5,787 nucleotides of DNA from Clostridiales bacterium (GTDB lineage: Bacteria > Bacillota > Clostridia > Oscillospirales > Acutalibacteraceae), in assembly GCA_012516295.1 (NCBI GenBank), contig JAAYWU010000272.1, positions 1 through 5,787 on the forward strand. The letters run 5' to 3'. The notes under the pieces are model-generated. The model had not been told where the DNA came from and made no database searches. It saw only the letters and a program-made list of their open reading frames with translations. The number at the start of each line of letters is the position of its first letter. Position 1 is the stretch's first letter. Of this stretch, positions 1 to 5,472 are shown in pieces. A program made the translations under genes and the position numbers.

Positions 1-2
1 AT

Positions 3-53
3 TCCGGGCCGGGCACCATCGCCCTTTTCTATCTTGGAAAGAACCGCGATTAA
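3..53 (+). CDS. possible C-terminal end of a convergent gene (unidentified, 5' end outside window)
   Basis: Reading frame 3 of the plus strand is open from the window edge and ends in TAA at 51-53, giving SGPGTIALFYLGKNRD. The third codon positions are mostly G or C, as in the neighbouring genes, and a hydrophobic stretch followed by a charged tail would suit the end of a membrane protein. The stop lies about 50 bases before the palindrome at 103-132, which fits a convergent gene sharing a bidirectional terminator. Only 16 residues are visible and the other two plus frames are also open for a while (stops at 86-88 and 97-99), so the assignment is tentative and no function can be given. Confidence 0.35.
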   Translation, partial: SGPGTIALFYLGKNRD

Positions 54-96
54 ACAAGAAAGAAAAGAAAGCGAATGCAACAGTATAAAGGGAACG

Positions 97-140
97 TAAG
101 AAGGGCAAGTAGTCCAATTGGACTACTTGCCCCTTTCTTA
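97..140. terminator. palindromic hairpin, probable bidirectional transcription terminator
   Basis: Positions 103-132 are a perfect 30-base palindrome (15-base arms, GGGCAAGTAGTCC and its complement around a central AATT). The flanks extend the pairing: TAAGAA at 97-102 can pair with TTCTTA at 135-140 across a two-base bulge. The hairpin starts about 26 bases past the ruvX stop. Each strand has an A-rich side before the stem and a T-rich side after it, the layout of a two-way intrinsic terminator, although the T runs are broken by C (TTCTTA leftward, CTTTCTTA rightward). It probably ends the pyrC-to-ruvX operon and possibly a convergent gene from the left. A protein-binding palindrome is the alternative. 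Confidence 0.75.
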
Positions 141-165
141 TATAAAATGATTTGCAGCAAGCGCT

Positions 166-591
166 TTAATCGCGCCTCTGATTTTTACGGAAGTTCAGAT
201 AGTCCTGTAAAATAATCGTTGCGGCAACCGCATCCACTACCGCCTTGCGCTTCTTCCCGCGTGTGTCGGTATCGTTGAGAAAGCTGTGGGCCGTAATGGT
301 GGTGCCGCGCTCGTCACGCATTTCAACCGGAACGGAAAACTGTGTTTTCAGCAGCTCGGCAAAGGCGCGGGCATTTTGGGCGCTCTCCCCCTCGCTGCCG
401 TCCATATTCCGGGGCAGGCCCACCACAATACACTTCACATTTTCTTCTTTCGCGCGTGCAGCAATCGCCTGCGCAAGGCGTTCCCGGTTCCGCTCGCTGA
501 TCACGCCCGCGGGGGACGCCAGTATTTCGTTTTCATCGCAAATGGCGAGGCCCGTACGGGCAAGGCCCAAATCAACAGCCAGTATCTTCAT
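166..591 (-). CDS. ruvX: RuvX/YqgF-family Holliday junction resolvase-like protein (pre-16S rRNA nuclease)
   Basis: This 141-residue protein has the RNase H-like fold signature of the YqgF/RuvX family, whose members are linked to 16S rRNA 5'-end maturation and described as putative Holliday junction resolvases in the cytoplasm. Visible motifs in order are VDLGLARTG (residues 6-14, acidic D7), VGLPRNMDGSEG (57-68), the DERGTT block (93-98) and KRKAVVDAVAATIILQDYL near the C-terminus with D120; these supply the three expected acidic residues. The length matches the family norm of about 140. I chose the ATG at 589-591 because the conserved MKILAVDLG start follows it and GGAGGG (601-596) lies just upstream; the longer frame from 639 adds a charged stretch with no family equivalent. 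The start overlaps the stop of the upstream phosphatase gene (ATGA), implying translational coupling. It is the last gene before the terminator. Confidence 0.93.
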   Translation of the reverse strand: MKILAVDLGLARTGLAICDENEILASPAGVISERNRERLAQAIAARAKEENVKCIVVGLPRNMDGSEGESAQNARAFAELLKTQFSVPVEMRDERGTTITAHSFLNDTDTRGKKRKAVVDAVAATIILQDYLNFRKNQRRD

Positions 592-1277
592 GAATCCCTC
601 CGCGCTGCGCATTTTTCGGGCTTTCTTTTCTTCCACCATGCGCCCTTTTCGTTTTGAAACGTTTCCGGCGGCAGATGGGACACGTCGTTCATCAGCACCA
701 CATTGCTGTGCATCTCGTCATCAAAATCAACGATGCTGACCGCCGTATTATACAAACCGGGGACTTCCCGCATTTCTTCAAGAGGCTTATTCAAGGCGTG
801 GCACAAAAAGTTGCGGATTGCACAGCCGTGCGAAACACAGCAAACGGTTTTCCCCTTATTTTTCTGCACAATGCCGGTAACGGCTTTCCACATCCGGTCA
901 TACACCATGCTGGCAGGTTCACCGTTTGCCGGGCAAAAAGCGCCCGGGTCAGAGTACCATTTTTCGATTTCTTCGGGGTAGAGCTCCGCAAGCTCGCTCC
1001 AGGACTTGCCTTCAAAATCGCCGCCGTCCATTTCGCGGAGCATCGGCTCGATTTGAAGCGGCAGATTATGGTAACGGTTAATCGCTTCCGCAGTTTTGCG
1101 GGCACGCTTCAGATTACTCGCGTAGATTGCGTCAATCGGCGTATTGCGAAAACGAAGGGCCAAAAGCTCTAACTGCTCTTTTACGTGTCCGCTGATGTCG
1201 CAGTCCTTGCTTCCCTGAAACACGCCCAAGGTGTTACCTACTGCCTCACAGTGGCGTACCAAAATAATTCGCGTCAT
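588..1277 (-). CDS. histidine phosphatase family protein (phosphoglycerate mutase-like)
   Basis: This 229-residue protein belongs to the histidine phosphatase (branch 1, PGAM/CobC-like) superfamily, which removes phosphate through a phosphohistidine intermediate. Seen in the sequence: the N-terminal LVRHCEAVGN motif with nucleophile H9 and R8, the SNLKRARKTAEA block (54-64) with the phosphate-binding arginine R58, LREMDGGDFEG with the likely acid E82, and VSHGCAIRNF with the second histidine H150. The usual RHG triad reads RHC here. After about residue 205 there is a basic tail (KKRKPEKCAARR) beyond the core fold. The start is the ATG at 1275-1277, because GGGAGG (1290-1285) sits seven bases upstream; the in-frame ATG at 1292 would overlap that site. 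The substrate cannot be read from the sequence; a small phosphorylated metabolite is likely, and CobC-like alpha-ribazole phosphatase is one possibility. It follows pyrD by 52 bases and overlaps the ruvX start. Confidence 0.9.
   Translation of the reverse strand: MTRIILVRHCEAVGNTLGVFQGSKDCDISGHVKEQLELLALRFRNTPIDAIYASNLKRARKTAEAINRYHNLPLQIEPMLREMDGGDFEGKSWSELAELYPEEIEKWYSDPGAFCPANGEPASMVYDRMWKAVTGIVQKNKGKTVCCVSHGCAIRNFLCHALNKPLEEMREVPGLYNTAVSIVDFDDEMHSNVVLMNDVSHLPPETFQNEKGAWWKKRKPEKCAARRDS
596..601 (-). promoter_or_regulatory. ribosome binding site of ruvX
   Basis: GGAGGG on the minus strand, four bases before the ATG at 591. It lies inside the end of the upstream phosphatase gene and decides the ruvX start against the longer in-frame possibility at 639. 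Confidence 0.8.
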
Positions 1278-1284
1278 GAATAAA

Positions 1285-1290
1285 CCTCCC
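1285..1290 (-). promoter_or_regulatory. ribosome binding site of the histidine phosphatase gene
   Basis: GGGAGG on the minus strand, seven bases before the ATG at 1277. It excludes the upstream in-frame ATG at 1292, whose codon touches the site itself. Confidence 0.8.
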
Positions 1291-1329
1291 ATTCGTTCTA
1301 AGTCATTCGTCTATGAATCCGATTCGAAT

Positions 1330-2241
1330 TTACCATAATTGAACCTGTCCGGTCAAGTCCGAAACCCTGCTTATCCGGTTGCGGTCAAAGTAGTCGTTCA
1401 GCCCGTCAAGAATCTTCACCGGGGAGTACGGATCCGAAAAAAGCACCGTGCCGATCTGCAGCGCCGAAGCGCCCGCCAGAAGCATTTCCACAGCGTCCTG
1501 CCATTTCGAAATGCCGCCCATGCCGACAATCGGAATTTTCACCCTGCGATACGCCTGGTTCACCATACGGACCGCCACCGGGAAAAGCGCCGGGCCGGAC
1601 AGCCCGCCGGTATTGTTCCGGATAATCGGGCGGCCCGTCTGAATATCAATGCGCATACCCGTCAGGGTGTTAATCATGGAAATCGCGTCCGCACCCGCGC
1701 TCTCGGCGGCCGTCGCAATTTCCGAAATATCGCTTACATTCGGCGAAAGCTTCACCATCAGCGGCTTTTTGCAATGCTTCCGCACCGCTTTGGTAATGCC
1801 TTCCACGCCGGCGCAGCTTGTGCCGAACTGCACGCCCCCCTGTTTCACATTCGGGCAGGAAATGTTCATTTCAATCATATCTACTGCGGTATCCGACAGC
1901 TTTTCCGCCATCTCGCAATACTCTTCGGGCGTATTTCCCGCAATATTCGCAATGACCGCTGTGCCCTGCTCTTTCAGCCAGGGTAAGTCGTTTTCAATAA
2001 AATGGTCCACGCCGGGGTTTTGCAGCCCCACGGCGTTCAGCATTCCGCCCGGCGTCTCCGCGATGCGCGGCGGCGGATTCCCGGGGCGCTCCTTTAACGT
2101 GATGCCTTTGCAGGAGATTCCCCCCAGCGTCCGGAGAGGATAGAACTCGGCAAATTCCCGCCCGAAGCCAAAGGTTCCGGACGCGGCAATCAGCGGGTTT
2201 TGAAATTCCACGCCGGCAACGGTTACTTTCAAATCTGCCAT
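1330..2241 (-). CDS. pyrD: dihydroorotate dehydrogenase, class 1B catalytic subunit
   Basis: This cytoplasmic FMN enzyme oxidises dihydroorotate to orotate, step four of UMP synthesis; class 1B enzymes form a heterotetramer with PyrK and use NAD+. The 303-residue length is normal. The class 1 TIM-barrel motifs are clear: AASGTFGFG (19-27), CKGIT with K45, MLNAVGLQNPG (67-77), NISCPNVKQGG (126-136) with C129 as the catalytic base typical of class 1 enzymes, VKLSPNV (163-169), MINT (189-192), and the FMN phosphate-binding region VGMGGIS (239-245) and IGTVLF (263-268). The last motif more often reads GTANF in relatives I remember. I chose the ATG at 2239-2241 because GGGAGGG (2254-2248) is six bases away; the in-frame ATG at 2247 directly abuts that site. 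The gene begins two bases after the pyrK stop, so coupled translation of the two partners is likely. No terminator is visible after it, so transcription probably continues into the phosphatase gene. Confidence 0.97.
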   Translation of the reverse strand: MADLKVTVAGVEFQNPLIAASGTFGFGREFAEFYPLRTLGGISCKGITLKERPGNPPPRIAETPGGMLNAVGLQNPGVDHFIENDLPWLKEQGTAVIANIAGNTPEEYCEMAEKLSDTAVDMIEMNISCPNVKQGGVQFGTSCAGVEGITKAVRKHCKKPLMVKLSPNVSDISEIATAAESAGADAISMINTLTGMRIDIQTGRPIIRNNTGGLSGPALFPVAVRMVNQAYRRVKIPIVGMGGISKWQDAVEMLLAGASALQIGTVLFSDPYSPVKILDGLNDYFDRNRISRVSDLTGQVQLW

Positions 2242-2243
2242 GC

Positions 2244-3008
2244 TCATCCCTCCCACACTACGTTTTCAGCGTTAAAGACCGGGCCGTCTTTACAGACATG
2301 GCCGTAATATTCCCGCCCGTCTTTCCTGAGCCTGCACGCGCACCCGCGGCACGCGCCGATTCCGCAGGCCATGCGCTCTTCCAAGGAAATCTGGCAGGGA
2401 ACCTTCCGTTCGGCGGCTAATCTGCATACTGCTTTCAGCATCGGCGCAGGCCCGCATGCGTAGAGAACGTCGAAATCCAAATCCTCCAGCAAATCGGTCA
2501 CAAGGCCGTGATGCCCGCAGGAACCGTCGTCGGTGGCAATCCGCACGCGGTTCCCGTTTTTCTCGAAGTCCTCTTTTAAAATAACGCTTGCTTTATCGCG
2601 GAAGCCAAGCACCGCTGTGGCGTTTTCGCCAAAGAGCTTCGCCGCTTCCAGCAGAGGGGGCACGCCGATACCGCCGCCGACAAAAACCGCTTTGCGGCGG
2701 GTGTCGCCAAGCTCGTAACCGGTGCCGAGCGGAGCGAGGATATCCAGGAAATCCCCGGCCTTTGTTTCCGCCAGCCAAGCCGTGCCTTCCCCGCGAACCT
2801 GAAAGACAAAGCGCAGGGTTTTTGAGGAGCGGTCAATGCCGCAGATGGAAATTGGGCGGCGCAGGGTCTTTCCGGGCACGTAAATCTGCGCGAACTGCCC
2901 CGGGCGCGCCGCCTCGGCGAGCGGCCCCGCCTCGACGGTCAGGTCGAACACATCCTGTGAAAGCTGCTTTTTCTCCGCAATCCTGCAAAGCATTACATCG
3001 TATTTCAT
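2244..3008 (-). CDS. pyrK: dihydroorotate dehydrogenase electron transfer subunit (FAD and 2Fe-2S protein)
   Basis: PyrK carries electrons from the FMN of PyrD through a [2Fe-2S] cluster and FAD to NAD+. The 254-residue protein has the ferredoxin-reductase layout: an N-terminal FAD-binding barrel with RRPISI (50-55) and GEGTAWL (73-79), a nucleotide-binding domain with VFVGGGIGVPPLLEAAK (108-124), DGSCGHHGLVTD (161-172) and YACGPAPML (183-191), then a C-terminal cluster domain MACGIGACRGCAC...HVCKDGPVF. Cysteines 215, 220, 223 and 239 have the C-x4-C-x2-C-xn-C spacing of the PyrK cluster. I chose the ATG at 3006-3008 because AAGGAG (3021-3016) is seven bases upstream and MKYDVMLCRI begins the conserved domain; the longer frame to 3071 would overlap pyrF by 41 bases with a non-conserved leader. 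It lies 22 bases after pyrF and two before pyrD, so the two subunits are made from one message. Confidence 0.97.
   Translation of the reverse strand: MKYDVMLCRIAEKKQLSQDVFDLTVEAGPLAEAARPGQFAQIYVPGKTLRRPISICGIDRSSKTLRFVFQVRGEGTAWLAETKAGDFLDILAPLGTGYELGDTRRKAVFVGGGIGVPPLLEAAKLFGENATAVLGFRDKASVILKEDFEKNGNRVRIATDDGSCGHHGLVTDLLEDLDFDVLYACGPAPMLKAVCRLAAERKVPCQISLEERMACGIGACRGCACRLRKDGREYYGHVCKDGPVFNAENVVWEG
2248..2254 (-). promoter_or_regulatory. ribosome binding site of pyrD, inside the end of pyrK
   Basis: GGGAGGG on the minus strand encodes the last pyrK residues and also serves pyrD. It lies six bases before the ATG at 2241 and zero bases before the ATG at 2247, which favours the former as the start. 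Confidence 0.8.
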
Positions 3009-3015
3009 CGGTTCA

Positions 3016-3021
3016 CTCCTT
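3016..3021 (-). promoter_or_regulatory. ribosome binding site of pyrK
   Basis: AAGGAG on the minus strand, seven bases before the ATG at 3008, lying in the 22-base gap after the pyrF stop. It decides the short pyrK start over the in-frame start at 3071. Confidence 0.8.
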
Positions 3022-3030
3022 TTCCCTCGG

Positions 3031-3966
3031 TTATGGGCGGGACATACCGCCGATTTCCCCGACGATTTCATCGCGCATCCGGACGGCTTCCTTCGCGGCT
3101 TCCTTTGCGTAATCCTGTTCCGGCGCGCCGTTTTTCTTCCATGCGGTCATAATGGAACGGGAAGCGTTGATAACCGCGCCAAGGCCGTTCGGATCAAACG
3201 CGGGCGCGACATCCTTCGCGCCGCCGCCCTGTGCGCCGTAGCCCGGAACCAGGAAAAAGGTATGGGGCAGGCTGTGGCGAAGCTCCCGAAGCTGTTCGGG
3301 GTAAGTCGCGCCGACCACCGCGCCGACACCGCTGTAGCCGTATTTTCCCGGAAGGGCTTCGCCCCATTTTTCACAGAGGCCGCCAACGGTTTTGTAAAGC
3401 GTTTCGCCGCTCCCGAAAACCTGATCCTGGAGCTCGCCGGAAGAAGGGTTCGAGGTTTTCACCAGTATAAAAATCCCCTTATCCTGCGCTTTGCATACAT
3501 CCAACAGCGGGGTTACCCCGTCGGAACCGAGGTACGGGTTGACGGTCAGCGCGTCGCCGCCAAACGGCTCCGGCGTTTGGGAGCCCACCGCAACGGAACC
3601 GAGATGCGCCTGGGCGTAAGCCTGCATCGTTGTGCCGATATCATTGCGCTTTCCGTCGGTAATGACGAACATGCCCTTTTCCTTCGCATAAGTGATCGTA
3701 TCATGCAGGGTTTTTACCCCCTGCCATCCGTATAATTCGTAATACGCGCATTGCGGTTTAACCGCCGGAACAATCCCGCAGAGCGCGTCAATCAGGCCCC
3801 TGTTAAACTCCAGAATTGCGGCGGCCGCACCCTCCAGCGTTTCGCCGTACCGCGCAAACGCCTTCTCTTTAATGAAAGCCGGAATATAATCCAGCTTGGG
3901 GTCAAGCCCCGCCACCGTTGGGTTTTTACACTTCAGAATACCTTCGATTAATCTGTCTAATGCCAT
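3031..3966 (-). CDS. pyrF: orotidine 5'-phosphate decarboxylase, long form
   Basis: PyrF decarboxylates OMP to UMP, the last step of the pathway, in the cytoplasm. At 311 residues it is the long (subfamily 2) form, rather than the roughly 230-240 residue form of Bacillus and E. coli. Family residues visible in order: VAGLDPK (18-24) with D22, AVKPQCAYYE (68-77) with K70, the catalytic DGKRNDIGTT (104-113) with the D104-K106-D109 array, TVNPYLGSDG (141-150), LVKTSNPSSGELQD (168-181), PGYGAQGGGAKD (241-252) for phosphate binding, and INASRSI (266-272) with R270. The start is the ATG at 3964-3966, preceded at seven bases by TGGAGG (3979-3974). It is separated from pyrC by 71 bases with no clear terminator, so it should be co-transcribed from the promoter ahead of pyrC. 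The stop lies 22 bases before pyrK. Confidence 0.97.
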   Translation of the reverse strand: MALDRLIEGILKCKNPTVAGLDPKLDYIPAFIKEKAFARYGETLEGAAAAILEFNRGLIDALCGIVPAVKPQCAYYELYGWQGVKTLHDTITYAKEKGMFVITDGKRNDIGTTMQAYAQAHLGSVAVGSQTPEPFGGDALTVNPYLGSDGVTPLLDVCKAQDKGIFILVKTSNPSSGELQDQVFGSGETLYKTVGGLCEKWGEALPGKYGYSGVGAVVGATYPEQLRELRHSLPHTFFLVPGYGAQGGGAKDVAPAFDPNGLGAVINASRSIMTAWKKNGAPEQDYAKEAAKEAVRMRDEIVGEIGGMSRP

Positions 3967-4037
3967 TGCGTTTCCTCCATTTTTTTCGGCTTGTTTCCAA
4001 ACATCGAGTTTTCTCAGTTAAACATGGCCTGCATTCT

Positions 4038-5309
4038 TTATTCCCTGTAAACAATCTTTCCCCGGCAGACGGTCATCTTGACTCTCCCGACCAGCTCCCT
4101 GCCCTTAAAAACCGCGTTCCGGCTCTTTCCGTGCAGGCGGTTCACATCAACCGTCCAGCGTTCTTCCGGAGCAAACAGAACCAAATCGGCGGGCGCCTTT
4201 TCTTTTAATGTCCCGGCATTTAAGCCAAGCAGTTTTGCCGGGGCGGTACTCATCAGCCTTATAAGCTCCGCCATTGTGATTATGCCGGTATGGACCAGAT
4301 AGGTGATGCCCGCGGCAAGGCTGGTTTCCATGCCGATACTCCCGTTCGGCGCGGAAAGGAAATCCGCCTTTTCCTGCGGCGTATGCGGCGCGTGGTCGGT
4401 GGCGATTGCGTCAATTGTGCCGTCCCGAAGCCCCTCGATTACTGCATAGCGGTCCTTTTCCGTGCGAAGAGGGGGGCTCATGCGGTAATCCGCATCCTGC
4501 CGCAGCAGTTCTTCCTCCGTAAGTGCAAAATAATGCGGAGCGGTTTCCGCCGTTACCGGAACGCCGCGGCGCTTTGCGTCGCGAATCAGCGCAACGGACG
4601 TTGCGGTGCTGACATGGCAGATATGGACCGGAACGCCGTAAGCCGCCGCCAGCGCGATCTCCCGCGCGGTGCCGCAGTCCTCCGCCGCGGCAGGAACCCC
4701 CGGAACGCCGAGCTTTTCGGACACCGCGCCCTCATTCATCTTCCCGCCTACGGACAGGAACAAGTCTTCGCAGTGGGACACGACCTTCAGATGCAGGGAG
4801 GGCGCAAGGTGCATGGCCTGTCCCATCAGGCGGGAATTCACAACCGGGCGGCCGTCGTCGCTCAGCGCGATAGCGCCTGCTTCCCGCAGCGCCCTGAGGT
4901 CATTGATTTCCTCGCTTTTCAGCCCTTTTGTAATTGCCGCGGCGACATAAACGCGCGCGTCGGCTTTCTCCGCTTTTTCCCGGATATACCGCACCGTTTC
5001 CGGTGTGTCCACCGCCGGATTGGTATTCGGCATACACAAAAGGCTTGTCACGCCGCCCGCCGCCGCCGCGCGGCAGCCGGTGAGGATATCTTCCTTGTCC
5101 GTAAAGCCGGGATCGCGCAGATGGACATGCATATCGACAAGCCCCGGCGCGGCGGTCAGCCCTGCAGCGTCGATAACCTGCGCATCCTCACAGCGGATTT
5201 GCCCGCCCACCGCCGAAAATACACCGTCGGCAATCAGGATATCGCCGGGTTCGTTCCTTCCGCTTTCGGGGTCGAGAATAACTGCATTTTTTATTAAAAT
5301 CCGGTTCAT
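4038..5309 (-). CDS. pyrC: dihydroorotase, class I (amidohydrolase)
   Basis: PyrC cyclises N-carbamoyl-L-aspartate to dihydroorotate, step three of UMP synthesis. The 423-residue length fits the class I dihydroorotases of Gram-positive bacteria. Zinc and substrate residues seen: DMHVHLRDPG (59-68) with H61, H63 and R65, MPNTNP (93-98) with N97, LSDDGRPV (149-156) with D151, SHCED with H179, HICHVST with H232, ETAPHYF (255-261), and ATDHAPH (303-309) with D305. The complete binuclear site argues for an active enzyme and against an inactive PyrC-like partner of PyrB; dihydropyrimidinase is less likely given the HLRDPG and MPNTNP signatures. The N-terminus MNRILIKNAVILDPE matches the family start, and no alternative start exists just upstream. 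Its Shine-Dalgarno (GGTGG, 5317-5313, only three bases from ATG) is much poorer than those of the other genes. It is the first gene after the promoter at 5340-5368. Confidence 0.97.
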   Translation of the reverse strand: MNRILIKNAVILDPESGRNEPGDILIADGVFSAVGGQIRCEDAQVIDAAGLTAAPGLVDMHVHLRDPGFTDKEDILTGCRAAAAGGVTSLLCMPNTNPAVDTPETVRYIREKAEKADARVYVAAAITKGLKSEEINDLRALREAGAIALSDDGRPVVNSRLMGQAMHLAPSLHLKVVSHCEDLFLSVGGKMNEGAVSEKLGVPGVPAAAEDCGTAREIALAAAYGVPVHICHVSTATSVALIRDAKRRGVPVTAETAPHYFALTEEELLRQDADYRMSPPLRTEKDRYAVIEGLRDGTIDAIATDHAPHTPQEKADFLSAPNGSIGMETSLAAGITYLVHTGIITMAELIRLMSTAPAKLLGLNAGTLKEKAPADLVLFAPEERWTVDVNRLHGKSRNAVFKGRELVGRVKMTVCRGKIVYRE

Positions 5310-5312
5310 CTT

Positions 5313-5317
5313 CCACC
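5313..5317 (-). promoter_or_regulatory. weak ribosome binding site of pyrC
   Basis: GGTGG on the minus strand only three bases before the pyrC ATG. It is a poor match and too close, in contrast to the GGAGG sites at normal spacing before every downstream gene. Confidence 0.45.
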
Positions 5318-5339
5318 AACTTTTTCAATATTATCTGTT

Positions 5340-5368
5340 ATTATACTATACTTTCCCCTGTTCGTAAA
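5340..5368 (-). promoter_or_regulatory. sigma-A-type promoter of the pyrC operon
   Basis: On the minus strand, TTTACG (5368-5363) is separated by exactly 17 bases from a perfect TATAAT (5345-5340). The -35 box matches TTGACA at four of six positions. The start of transcription would fall near 5333, giving a leader of about 24 bases before the pyrC ATG. The surroundings are AT-rich, unlike the coding regions. I see no PyrR-type leader, antiterminator or attenuator between this promoter and pyrC, and no clear operator palindrome. The promoter lies in a 163-base spacer after the DUF218 gene. Confidence 0.75.
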
Positions 5369-5472
5369 TTAGGCCGAATCTTCGAAAAAGCCCGGGTTTT
5401 CAGAATAAAATTGTAGATTTCCGCATCCCGCGCTATTGGCACGGCAGCGGAGGCCGCCGATTTCCCCACGGG

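Noticed and set aside
103..132. AGTCC-containing palindrome as a PyrR-binding site
   Set aside because: Only a few bases resemble the PyrR-binding loop consensus, and the site is at the far end of the operon instead of in a leader.
1339..1986. 215-codon open frame on the plus strand opposite pyrD
   Set aside because: It lies antisense to an intact class 1B pyrD, has no family motifs and no credible ribosome site.
3009..3071. Longer N-terminus for PyrK starting at 3071
   Set aside because: It would overlap pyrF by 41 bases, lacks family similarity, and the AAGGAG site at 3016-3021 points to the ATG at 3008.
3957..4004. 15-codon minus-strand frame (MFGNKPKKMEETQWH) overlapping the pyrF start, as a possible leader peptide
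   Set aside because: It has no proper Shine-Dalgarno and no regulatory codon pattern, and pyrF has its own strong site; a chance frame is more likely.
4290..5297. 335-codon open frame on the plus strand opposite pyrC
   Set aside because: It is antisense to a complete, motif-rich dihydroorotase, has no recognisable domain, and its composition is that of a GC-rich shadow frame.
5442..5459. GC-rich hairpin (7-bp stem, four-base loop, one G-U pair) just after the DUF218 stop, as a terminator
   Set aside because: No T-run follows it on the minus strand, so it lacks the second half of an intrinsic terminator; GC-rich sequence gives such short stems by chance.
5341..5472. Continuation of the DUF218 frame for 43 codons past its final TAG, to a TAA at 5341-5343
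   Set aside because: The extension runs through the pyrC promoter, does not resemble the family C-terminus, and an open run of this length is not rare by chance.
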